Positions 7,974 through 13,260 are shown, counted from the first letter of the stretch. The stretch: DNA of 13,260 nt from Verrucomicrobiota bacterium (GCA_023446865.1 JAEXPL010000395.1:1-13260); one strand, 5' to 3'. Numbers and translations are program-made. The notes: generated by a model not told the origin, from the letters alone.

Positions 7974-8807
7974 ATGAAGACTCCCCTCCTGCTCGTCTCC
8001 AGCCTCCTGCTGTTCTCCCCGGTCGTCGCCGCCGACACCCCCGTGACCTCGCCCGCCACCGGTCGCAGCTTCCTCACGACCCGCACCTTCACCGCCGAGG
8101 AGGACCGCCGGATCCTCGCCGCCTTCGAGGGTTTGCGCGTCGCCGATGTCGCCGACGGCATGGACTTCGTCGGGCTCAAGAATATCGGGTTGATGGATAC
8201 CGAGATCCATCCCCTCTGGAAGGACGCCAAGACCTACAAGCACCGCTTCATCGGCATCGCCGTCACCGCCCGCTATGTGCCGACCCAGCGCCCGCCGCTG
8301 CCCGCCGGGCTCTCGTATGAGGAATTTCGCGCGCTCGAGGGCAAATGGTACAACGAACTCTCCGGCGAGCCGTTCACCGCCCTGCTCCGCCCAGGCTCGG
8401 CCCTCATCCTCGACGAAGCACCCAACGCCGACGTGGGCTCCATCGGCTCCAACAACATCATGGTCTGGAAGCTCCGAGGTTGCGTCGGCGTCGTCACCGA
8501 TGCCACCGCCCGCGACACCGACGAGATCATCACCGAGGAGATGCCGCTCTACCTCCGCAAGGTCGGCCGCGGCATCCGCCCCGGCCGCAACGAGCTCGAG
8601 TCCATCAACCAGCCGGTGGTCGTCGGCGGCGTGCTCGTCATGCCCGGCGACGTGATCGTGGCCGACGGCGACGGTGTGCAGGTCGTCCCCCGCGACGTTG
8701 CACTCAAGGTCGCCGAGTTCGCCCACCAGATCATCGAGGGCGACAAGAACGGCCGGCGCGGCCTCTACAAGCAGCTCGGCCTTCCGGAAGACGCCTCCGT
8801 GAAGTGA
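7974..8807 (+). CDS. Exported RraA-family protein
   Basis: A 277-residue protein of the RraA / HMG-CHA aldolase-like fold, preceded by a clear signal peptide (MKTPLLLVSSLLLFSPVVAAD, cleavage probably after AA at 20). The RraA core runs from about 45 to 250: GSIGSN (155-160), the segment CVGVVTDATARDTDEI around 170-185, and PVVVGGVLVMPGD (214-226) followed by VADGDGVQVVP. The family includes aldolases and decarboxylases acting on oxaloacetate-like acids, as well as the RNase E regulator RraA. Export makes RNase E control unlikely, so the substrate is unknown. The start at 7974 is chosen over an upstream ATG at 7782, which would overlap rodZ and bury the signal peptide. It sits between two terminators as a single transcription unit. 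Confidence 0.82.
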   Translation: MKTPLLLVSSLLLFSPVVAADTPVTSPATGRSFLTTRTFTAEEDRRILAAFEGLRVADVADGMDFVGLKNIGLMDTEIHPLWKDAKTYKHRFIGIAVTARYVPTQRPPLPAGLSYEEFRALEGKWYNELSGEPFTALLRPGSALILDEAPNADVGSIGSNNIMVWKLRGCVGVVTDATARDTDEIITEEMPLYLRKVGRGIRPGRNELESINQPVVVGGVLVMPGDVIVADGDGVQVVPRDVALKVAEFAHQIIEGDKNGRRGLYKQLGLPEDASVK

Positions 8808-8836
8808 GAGCCGCCAGCTGAACCCGACCTCCGCGG

Positions 8837-8862
8837 GCGGGCCCGACTTCCGGCCCGCTTTT
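8837..8862 (+). terminator. Intrinsic terminator after the RraA-like gene
   Basis: A perfect 7-bp GC stem (8837-8843 / 8852-8858) with an eight-base loop is followed by TTTT. It lies about 30 bases past the stop codon. Confidence 0.75.
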
Positions 8863-8917
8863 CCCTGGCCCCGCCGCCACCGTCCGGCGTAGGTCCCTCG
8901 GGGCGCGGAAAACTCTT

Positions 8918-10309
8918 TCAAGAAAGCGCTTGGCAAAGCCACTCGCGTTTCCCAACTTCGCCGCTCTTTTCACGGTAGGTTACCCAAGTGGCCAAAGGGA
9001 TCTGACTGTAAATCAGACGGGCTCCGCCCTTCGATGGTTCGAATCCATCACCTACCACCACTTTCCCCTCCGTGTCACGAAGTGACACGGAGCGCGGGGA
9101 GCGGTCAGCAAGAACAACTTGCAAAACTTCCGGTGCCGCCGACGCGGTATTCGAAATGCCGGGAAGTGACGCCGAAAGACGCGAAACGCCGGATTTTTGT
9201 GTGCGCAGTTGTGTGTCGTCGCCCGAGGCCCCCAGCCACGGCAACTTAGCCACCTCCGCATGCAGAGGCAGCGCCGCCGCATCGGTGTAGGCCTTCGCCG
9301 TCAGGTTCGGGTCGGAGTGCCCAAGAATCGCCTGCGCCGAGCGTTGGTTGATTCCTTCGCTCGCGCCGAGCGTCTGGAACGTCTTCCGGAAGGCGTGGAA
9401 ATGCACGACGCGGCCCAAGGCATCCCGGTGTTCGATGTCGGCCCGCTCCAGGTCGCGGCGCAAGGTCTCGTAGAGCGGGAAGCGCTCAAAGACGGCTCCG
9501 GTGGGAGACCACTCCACTGGACGCTTCGCACGCAATGCTGCGGCCAGCATCGGATGAAGCGGCACGATGCGCTCCTCCTTGTCCTTCGTCGTTGTCTCGC
9601 GGATTCGCAGGAAAGGCTTGGCGTCATCTAGGTGCAGGTCGCCCCACACCAAGGCGCGCACCTCCTCCTTCCGCGCTCCGGTGTAGAAAATCGTCTGGTA
9701 GACGAGTGCACGCGCTGGAGCCGCCTTGAAGAGTCGCCGGAGTTCGTCCGCCGTGAACGCCCGAGACTCCCGCACCTGCTTGCCGCGGGTCTCGACCATC
9801 GCGACGCCGTCCAAGGGGTTGCGGGCAATGCGCCCCTGTTTCTCCAGCCAGTTGAAGAAGGCGTTCACCGAGGCCTGATATTCCTTCTTCGTCTTGGCGG
9901 AGGCGGTGACACTAGAGCGCCACGCAATGAAAGTCTCGGGCGTTGCATCCACGAGCTGCTTCCAGCCCGTTTCCGCGATGATGCGGCCGATCCGCTGCAC
10001 CGTGCCGCGCACATGGACATGCGCACGGCCAAGGGCCACCAGATCGCGCCGATAGTCTTCGACGAGTTGCGCCAGAGTTTGCGTCGCCGCCTCGCGCTGT
10101 GCCTTCGGAGCAATCAACCCCTCCCGCTCCCGCTGCTTCTCCAGGACAAGCGCCCGAAGCCTCTTCCGGGCAATGTCGCGGTCAGGGGTGTCGAGGGCAA
10201 CCGTCACCGGTCGCTCCCCCTTGCTCAGAGCGTAGCGGCCCGAGTAGACGCGGGAAACAACACGCTTCCCGCCCACCCGTCGCGCATGCCTGAAGACGTT
10301 CTCGATCAT
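8918..10309 (-). CDS. int: Tyrosine recombinase (integrase), C-terminus read through tRNA-Tyr
   Basis: Site-specific integrase of the tyrosine-recombinase family, expected to insert the element at tRNA-Tyr. An N-terminal DNA-binding part (about 1-70) is followed by a SAM-like core-binding domain (about 75-165) and the catalytic domain (about 185-345). The full catalytic set is visible: R213 (TGARKEE), a lysine near 242-244, H305 and R308 (HAFR), H331 (LGHSD) and Y341 (AKAYTD). The frame then continues for 120 more residues without a stop. Residues 417-445 are encoded antisense to the whole tRNA gene (VVVGDGFEPS...), and the last 18 lie in chromosomal DNA left of the tRNA. The start overlaps the stop of the upstream small HTH gene by 4 bases (ATGA), indicating translational coupling. 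The true functional C-terminus is unproven. Confidence 0.9.
   Translation of the reverse strand: MIENVFRHARRVGGKRVVSRVYSGRYALSKGERPVTVALDTPDRDIARKRLRALVLEKQREREGLIAPKAQREAATQTLAQLVEDYRRDLVALGRAHVHVRGTVQRIGRIIAETGWKQLVDATPETFIAWRSSVTASAKTKKEYQASVNAFFNWLEKQGRIARNPLDGVAMVETRGKQVRESRAFTADELRRLFKAAPARALVYQTIFYTGARKEEVRALVWGDLHLDDAKPFLRIRETTTKDKEERIVPLHPMLAAALRAKRPVEWSPTGAVFERFPLYETLRRDLERADIEHRDALGRVVHFHAFRKTFQTLGASEGINQRSAQAILGHSDPNLTAKAYTDAAALPLHAEVAKLPWLGASGDDTQLRTQKSGVSRLSASLPGISNTASAAPEVLQVVLADRSPRSVSLRDTEGKVVVGDGFEPSKGGARLIYSQIPLATWVTYREKSGEVGKREWLCQALS
8974..9060 (+). tRNA. tRNA-Tyr (anticodon GTA)
   Basis: A complete 87-base class II tRNA with encoded CCA. The acceptor stem GGTAGGT (8974-8980) pairs with ACCTACC (9050-9056), with discriminator A at 9057 and CCA at 9058-9060. 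The anticodon arm is TCTGA / CTGTAAA / TCAGA with GTA at 9008-9010. A long variable arm follows (around CGGGCTCCGCCC), as expected for tRNA-Tyr, then a T-arm GATGG / TTCGAAT / CCATC. The mobile element abuts its 3' end, so the gene has been kept or restored by the element. A TTGGCA hexamer at 8930-8935 might be its -35 box, but no convincing -10 follows. Confidence 0.97.
9018..9060. other. Probable attL core within the tRNA-Tyr 3' half
   Basis: Integrases next to a tRNA normally recombine in the anticodon-to-3'-end part of the gene, and the element lies on the 3' side. The exact core cannot be defined because the matching attR copy is outside the window. Confidence 0.45.
9068..9092. repeat. 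Perfect 11-bp hairpin just inside the element
   Basis: CTCCGTGTCAC (9068-9078) and its exact complement (9082-9092) flank the three-base loop GAA, eight bases past the tRNA CCA. There is no T-tract on either strand. It lies inside the integrase frame. It may act in tRNA 3' processing or termination, or as a protein-binding site near the attachment site. Confidence 0.7.
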
Positions 10310-10497
10310 GACGCCGGCGCCGAGTGCCGCACGGTTACCGATGCCAGGAACGCCGACAGGTCTTCGAATCGCACCCGTGGCGAGCGTTCGCTGATCTTCA
10401 CCACGGGCAGCCGCCCGTCATCGACCAACCGCCGCACCTGCCGCAACGAAAGCTGCAGGTGCTCGGCGGTCTGCTTCAACGTCAAGAGTGGCTGCAT
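10306..10497 (-). CDS. Excisionase-like small HTH protein
   Basis: A 63-residue protein with an HTH_17/MerR-like winged helix over nearly its full length: TLKQTAEHLQLSLRQVRRLV, then DDGRLPVVKI and RFEDLSAFL. Proteins of this kind next to integrases usually act as excisionases (recombination directionality factors), binding near att sites and favouring excision, and sometimes as repressors. Its stop overlaps the integrase start by 4 bases, and it starts 3 bases after the orf170 stop, so the three genes form a tight operon. The role is inferred from fold and position only. Confidence 0.8.
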   Translation of the reverse strand: MQPLLTLKQTAEHLQLSLRQVRRLVDDGRLPVVKISERSPRVRFEDLSAFLASVTVRHSAPAS

Positions 10498-10500
10498 GGC

Positions 10501-11013
10501 TCACTTGCGTTCTTCGGCTTTCTTCGCCTCAAGCTTCGCATCCGCTTCATCGGCCGCACGCTCGTCAGCAGCACGTTGGGCCGCACGGGACTGCAAGCAC
10601 GCCATGATTTCGCCCGCAGTGATCCGAAGCGCCGACTCCTCATCGCAGAGATCCCCAAGCATGTCTGCGGCCTTGTCGGCAAGCGCCTCAATCTTGGCAT
10701 TCCGAGCGTCCGTCCAATCGTCATCATCCGGCGGCGGCCGCATTGCCTGATATTCGGCCTCTTCATGCTCTTCCTGTTCTTTCCGGTCGAGCCAGAGCTG
10801 GTAGCCACGATACACTTGGCCTTTAGTGAACTCACCGCCAAGACGCCCCGAAAGGTACTCCGCGATTTCCGCAAAACTGTAGCCCTTATCGGTCTTCATC
10901 ACGTGAACGGCCTGCATGTAGTCTTCGAAAGGATAGGTCTTCGCAGCCGACTTTCCGCTAACCTCCTCGAGCAATTCTTCAGGTGTCGGAACCTTACTTT
11001 TCCTTGGTGCCAT
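10501..11013 (-). CDS. Hypothetical HTH-like protein (orf170)
   Basis: A 170-residue protein that I do not recognise. Residues about 44-75 (GYSFAEIAEYLSGRLGG, then GQVYRGYQLW) look like a helix-turn-helix of the type in which an 'EIAxxL' helix is followed by a recognition helix. A very acidic segment (DDDDW, about 96-100) follows, then a long Ala/Glu/Lys-rich helix that could form a coiled coil (about 105-170). It is the first gene of the orf170-xis-int operon. The repeats phased at 10 bp immediately upstream make an autoregulatory DNA-binding role attractive, but nothing in the sequence proves it. No SD motif precedes the ATG. Confidence 0.75.
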   Translation of the reverse strand: MAPRKSKVPTPEELLEEVSGKSAAKTYPFEDYMQAVHVMKTDKGYSFAEIAEYLSGRLGGEFTKGQVYRGYQLWLDRKEQEEHEEAEYQAMRPPPDDDDWTDARNAKIEALADKAADMLGDLCDEESALRITAGEIMACLQSRAAQRAADERAADEADAKLEAKKAEERK

Positions 11014-11052
11014 ATCCCGTTTCTCGCCGTTTTTTTCCGTTTGTCAACGTTT
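11011..11052 (-). promoter_or_regulatory. 10-bp-phased hexamer repeats upstream of orf170
   Basis: On the plus strand CCGTTT occurs at 11017-11022, 11027-11032 and 11037-11042, exactly 10 bp apart. A one-mismatch copy (ACGTTT) in the same phase lies at 11047-11052. On the minus strand a perfect TTGACA (11047-11042) overlaps the third copy. A -10 at normal spacing would be a poor AGAAAC-like hexamer and would start transcription at about the ATG. The array therefore covers the likely promoter and looks like a cooperative operator on one face of the helix. Confidence 0.6.
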
Positions 11053-11102
11053 TCTCGTTAATCACGAGCGACCTCCCGTCCACCTCCCTTTGCCATAAAA
11101 CG

Positions 11103-11132
11103 TTGGATGCACACCGAACAGCACTCTAGAAT
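11103..11132 (+). promoter_or_regulatory. Candidate promoter of the protease gene
   Basis: TTGGAT (11103-11108) is followed after 18 bases by TAGAAT (11127-11132), a 5/6 match to the -10 consensus. This puts initiation about 25 bases before the protease ATG. Confidence 0.4.
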
Positions 11133-11162
11133 CCCGAGTAACCAAACACGGAGCATCCCATT

Positions 11163-12014
11163 ATGGCACTTCTTCCCCCCTTCTACCTCGATTGCGTAGT
11201 CGCAATCGGAATCACTGGAACCAACCACCTCACAGCGTGGATTGGGACCGGGTTTTTCTACGGTTTCCCGTGCGGCAAGAATGAGAAAGGCGAGCAACTG
11301 TACTGGGTTTATCTTGTCACCAACAAACACGTGATCGGCGATCAGCGAGAGGTCATGGTCCGGCTAAACCCTACTTCCAAAGAGAACGGTAGAGACTTCC
11401 CGCTGGTACTCAAAGACGACGCAGGCAAACCCACTTGGCATACCCATCCCGATACATCCATCGATCTCGCAGTACAACGCATCAATGTTTCGGTGCTAAA
11501 CCAACATGCGATGAAGTTCTCGTTCTTTGAAGAAGACCATCACGTCACCATGCGCCCCAGTCTCGCCAACGGCGCCCTCTCCGAAGGTGATCCGGTCTTC
11601 ACGCTTGGCTTTCCGATGGGGCACGTAGGCACAGACCGACTCTACGCGATTTGCAGACAGGGCATCATTGCCCGATGCCGTGATTGGTTTGATGGGAAGG
11701 GGAAAGAGATCCTTATCGATGCGTCGGTTTTCCCCGGCAATAGCGGCGGACCGGTGATCTCATCGATCTATCCCGCAAGCATCAACGGCACCAATGCGCG
11801 CAACCTCTCCGCCCTGATCGGCGTGGTCCAAAGCTACATTCAATATCAAGATATTGCGGTCAGCCAGCAGACGCGCCGTCCTCGCATCATCTTTGAGGAA
11901 AACTCAGGTCTAGCTAGCGTGATCCCTATCGATTTCGTACACGAAATCATCGCGCCCCTTCATGCCGAGAGCGAGCTACCGCTTTCGGGTAGCGGTCAGT
12001 TACCCCGAGGATAA
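11163..12014 (+). CDS. Trypsin-like serine protease, no signal peptide
   Basis: A 283-residue S1-family (chymotrypsin fold) peptidase with a complete catalytic triad: H56 in VTNKHV, D101 in SIDLAV and S194 in PGNSGGPV. The N-terminus (MALLPPFYLDCVVAIG) has no signal peptide or transmembrane segment, so it should act in the cytoplasm. There is no PDZ domain. The last ~65 residues (SYIQYQD..., then EENSGLASVIPIDFVHEII) complete the barrel and end in a helix, with no fused effector domain. GGAG lies 9 bases before the ATG, a clear SD unlike the flanking chromosomal genes. It is alone on the plus strand between the int operon and the replication genes, the usual place for an accessory gene. A defence or host-regulation role is inference; the substrate is unknown. 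Confidence 0.88.
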   Translation: MALLPPFYLDCVVAIGITGTNHLTAWIGTGFFYGFPCGKNEKGEQLYWVYLVTNKHVIGDQREVMVRLNPTSKENGRDFPLVLKDDAGKPTWHTHPDTSIDLAVQRINVSVLNQHAMKFSFFEEDHHVTMRPSLANGALSEGDPVFTLGFPMGHVGTDRLYAICRQGIIARCRDWFDGKGKEILIDASVFPGNSGGPVISSIYPASINGTNARNLSALIGVVQSYIQYQDIAVSQQTRRPRIIFEENSGLASVIPIDFVHEIIAPLHAESELPLSGSGQLPRG

Positions 12015-12031
12015 ACAAGGAAAGGCGCCGG

Positions 12032-12090
12032 GCGGCGCAGCAGGGGCGGCGGGCGTCCTGCGGACGCCCATCCGCCCCAAGCCGCGCCGC
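12032..12090. repeat. Three-tier long hairpin between convergent genes
   Basis: Nested complementary arms lie at 12032-12038 / 12084-12090 (7 bp), 12043-12049 / 12072-12078 (7 bp) and 12051-12058 / 12062-12069 (8 bp). The apical loop is three bases and the internal loops are small, giving 22 paired bases in a 59-base structure. It starts 17 bases after the protease stop and lies 23 bases beyond the stop of the convergent OB-fold-like gene. It has no T-tract. It could be a bidirectional terminator, a rolling-circle origin or single-strand origin, or a packaging hairpin. Confidence 0.7.
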
Positions 12091-12113
12091 TCCGTCGTGT
12101 TGCTTCGGTTGCA

Positions 12114-12416
12114 TCACGCAGCCAGGACACCGCCAACGGTGATTTGCCCCTTCTCCGTGTTCGCACGAAGAACCCGCAGCCGGATCGGCTGAAAGAGCTT
12201 CGGCTGCTCCCACGGCTTCCCGTCGTGCCGGTGCCGCCAGAGAAAGACCTGCTCACCGTCCGAGACGCTGACCGTCGTTTGCGTGTATTTCTCCTTCTCC
12301 CATTCCTTCTCTTCGGTGCGGACTGCGATCACCACACCGGTGAGAAAAAGGCCGCCGCTAAGCTGCGGCTGCGTTGCGGGGGATTGTTGCGAGACCTGAC
12401 CACTGTTTGTGTTCAT
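12114..12416 (-). CDS. Putative ssDNA-binding OB-fold-like protein
   Basis: A 100-residue protein whose pattern suggests a five-stranded OB barrel: LTGVVIAVRTEE, a charged turn, YTQTTVSVSDG, EQVFLWRHR, PIRLRVLRAN and QITVGGVLAA. A polar Gln/Ser-rich N-terminus (about 1-20) precedes it. It lies directly downstream of the HUH Rep and its start overlaps the Rep 3' end by 59 bases in another frame. No later ATG is available, so the overlap looks real. In ssDNA phages and rolling-circle plasmids a small ssDNA-binding protein often follows Rep, so gpV/RstB-like coating of displaced strand is a reasonable inference. The family is not recognised with certainty. Confidence 0.65.
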   Translation of the reverse strand: MNTNSGQVSQQSPATQPQLSGGLFLTGVVIAVRTEEKEWEKEKYTQTTVSVSDGEQVFLWRHRHDGKPWEQPKLFQPIRLRVLRANTEKGQITVGGVLAA

Positions 12417-13203
12417 ATTCTAGGACCATTGCTTGCCGCTGGTTGATGTTGACCACTCCGGGCGCAGCCAGCTGCCTGCGCAGCCGGAGGGATTCATGCG
12501 CCCTCGTGACGAGCAGCGCGTTGAAAGTTGTGCGAAGCTTCACGACGCGAACTCGCCGTTGCTCCTGCCGGTCCACCGTGACGAGCAATGCCCGCCGGGC
12601 GTCCCAAAGCTGCCGCGTAACGAGATCGACGCGCACAAGGCAAAGCTTCGGCTCGCTCCGTTTCGCCTCCCGCTTCTCGCGGTTCGTGTAGAAGCCTCGC
12701 GACGCCTGAAACACCCGCAGCCGGCCCTTGTGATTGGCGACCCACTCGGGCACGTCCTCGACGCCCTTTGCCACGTACTTAAAAACGTAGAAGATGTCCC
12801 GCCGCTTCACCCGGCGCACGTTAACCCGGCCGAGGCCCCACCACCTGCCGAGTTCTTCCAGCATCTCCGGCGGAATGCGCTTGGTGTACTCAAGAAGGAG
12901 GTGCCAGTGCGCAAAGCCGTCTTCGTGGAATTCCAGCTTCCAGCACCATCTGAACTCGTAGCCCAGCGCCTTACGCACACGCAGGAGAAACCGGCGGATG
13001 CGATCCTTGCCCTTCTCGTAGGCCTCCCGGGGGTGCCCCCGCCGGTTCTCGTTGGTCAACGTGATGAAACGCCAGTCCTTGAAGTCGGGAAGTCCCGCCC
13101 GTTGCAGCCGGCGCAGTTTCAGGCGCGCCCCTTCCTGCGTGAACCAGCTCTCGGAGTAGTACGGATGCAGCTCCGGCCCCGGCGCGGCTTCGCCTTCGAC
13201 CAC
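12358..13203 (-). CDS. rep: HUH rolling-circle replication initiator (Rep)
   Basis: Endonuclease that nicks the element at its origin and stays bound to the 5' end to start rolling-circle replication. The three motifs are present in order: motif I FITLT (46-50), motif II HWH in FAHWHLLLEY (H99, H101, metal-binding) and motif III YVFKYVAKG (Y139, K142, Y143), where Y139 or Y143 is the likely nucleophile. This FxTLT / HxH / YxxKYxxK pattern is typical of ssDNA-phage and small-plasmid Rep proteins. A basic region follows. No helicase domain is seen. The start is uncertain: the GTG at 13203 is the only visible initiator, but the frame stays open to the window edge and may be longer. It overlaps the downstream OB-fold-like gene. 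Confidence 0.85.
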   Translation of the reverse strand: MVEGEAAPGPELHPYYSESWFTQEGARLKLRRLQRAGLPDFKDWRFITLTNENRRGHPREAYEKGKDRIRRFLLRVRKALGYEFRWCWKLEFHEDGFAHWHLLLEYTKRIPPEMLEELGRWWGLGRVNVRRVKRRDIFYVFKYVAKGVEDVPEWVANHKGRLRVFQASRGFYTNREKREAKRSEPKLCLVRVDLVTRQLWDARRALLVTVDRQEQRRVRVVKLRTTFNALLVTRAHESLRLRRQLAAPGVVNINQRQAMVLEYEHKQWSGLATIPRNAAAA

Positions 13204-13260
13204 CTCCCACCCATCGCGACGGCGGGCCCCCTCACCTTCCGGGGTGCCCCTCCCCCCCCC

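Larger units (their letters stand above)
9061..13260. mobile_element. Integrated rolling-circle element at tRNA-Tyr (left part only)
   Basis: The block begins at the tRNA 3' end. It carries an integrase, an excisionase-like HTH gene, an unknown HTH-like gene, a trypsin-like protease, an OB-fold-like small protein and an HUH Rep. Base composition in its middle, especially the protease gene, is visibly more A/T-rich than the flanking chromosome. Integrase-excisionase plus rolling-circle Rep plus a putative ssDNA-binding protein fits an inovirus-like prophage or an integrative plasmid. No coat, Zot-like, relaxase or transfer gene is visible. The right boundary lies off the window. Confidence 0.8.

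Noticed and set aside
8974..9060. VGDGFEPS-type peptide as a protein domain of the integrase
   Set aside because: This string is the translation of the antisense strand of a tRNA T-arm, not evidence of a protein family. It is reported only as read-through of the frame.
9079..9170. Direct repeat GAAGTGAC at 9079-9086 and 9163-9170 as integrase arm sites
   Set aside because: Only 8 bp, two copies, irregular position; compatible with chance.
11058..11330. Minus-strand 90-codon frame overlapping the protease start
   Set aside because: There is no motif or supporting context, and it is antisense to the protease N-terminus including the catalytic histidine region.
12144..12446. Plus-strand frame antisense to the OB-fold-like gene and the rep end
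   Set aside because: The product has no plausible fold pattern; the minus-strand genes fit a replication operon.
1..13260. CRISPR array, insertion sequence or rRNA
   Set aside because: No regularly spaced long direct repeats, no transposase motifs and no rRNA-like sequence were seen.

Overview
The window is GC-rich DNA (often close to 70% by eye) from a bacterial chromosome. The coding style is strongly C/G-ending, which creates many long antisense shadow frames. Gene content and style (an exported RraA-like protein, an SD-poor gene set, ftsK next to a rodZ-like gene) suggest a Verrucomicrobiota member, possibly Opitutales. That placement is an inference from sequence style, not from a search.

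Positions 1-8960 are ordinary chromosome. A minus-strand set runs manA-like -> dnaJ -> purN -> prmA (leftward from 4162 to 334). Divergent from it, a plus-strand set runs ftsK -> rodZ-like -> exported RraA-like protein, with intrinsic terminators after rodZ and after the RraA-like gene. These cover sugar-phosphate isomerisation, chaperoning, purine synthesis, ribosomal protein methylation, chromosome segregation and cell shape. A 25-bp imperfect inverted repeat sits between dnaJ and purN.

At 8974-9060 lies a complete tRNA-Tyr(GTA) gene. Immediately downstream begins an integrated mobile element that runs off the right edge of the window. Its left part is a minus-strand operon: orf170 (unknown, HTH-like) -> small excisionase-like HTH protein -> tyrosine integrase. 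The integrase frame has no stop before the tRNA. It reads antisense through the whole tRNA gene and ends 56 bases beyond it in chromosomal DNA, so the C-terminus of the integrated form is completed by host sequence.

Further right is a lone trypsin-like serine protease on the plus strand, then a convergent replication pair on the minus strand: an HUH rolling-circle replication initiator and an overlapping small protein that looks like an OB-fold ssDNA-binding protein. A long three-tier hairpin (12032-12090) lies between the protease and the replication pair. Three exact plus one degenerate copy of a hexamer, phased at 10 bp, lie just upstream of orf170.

The most coherent reading is an integrated rolling-circle replicon: an inovirus-like prophage or an integrative plasmid. 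It carries an intracellular protease as accessory cargo, which is a candidate defence or regulatory function. No coat, Zot or relaxase genes are visible, and the far attachment site is outside the window, so the class of element stays open.
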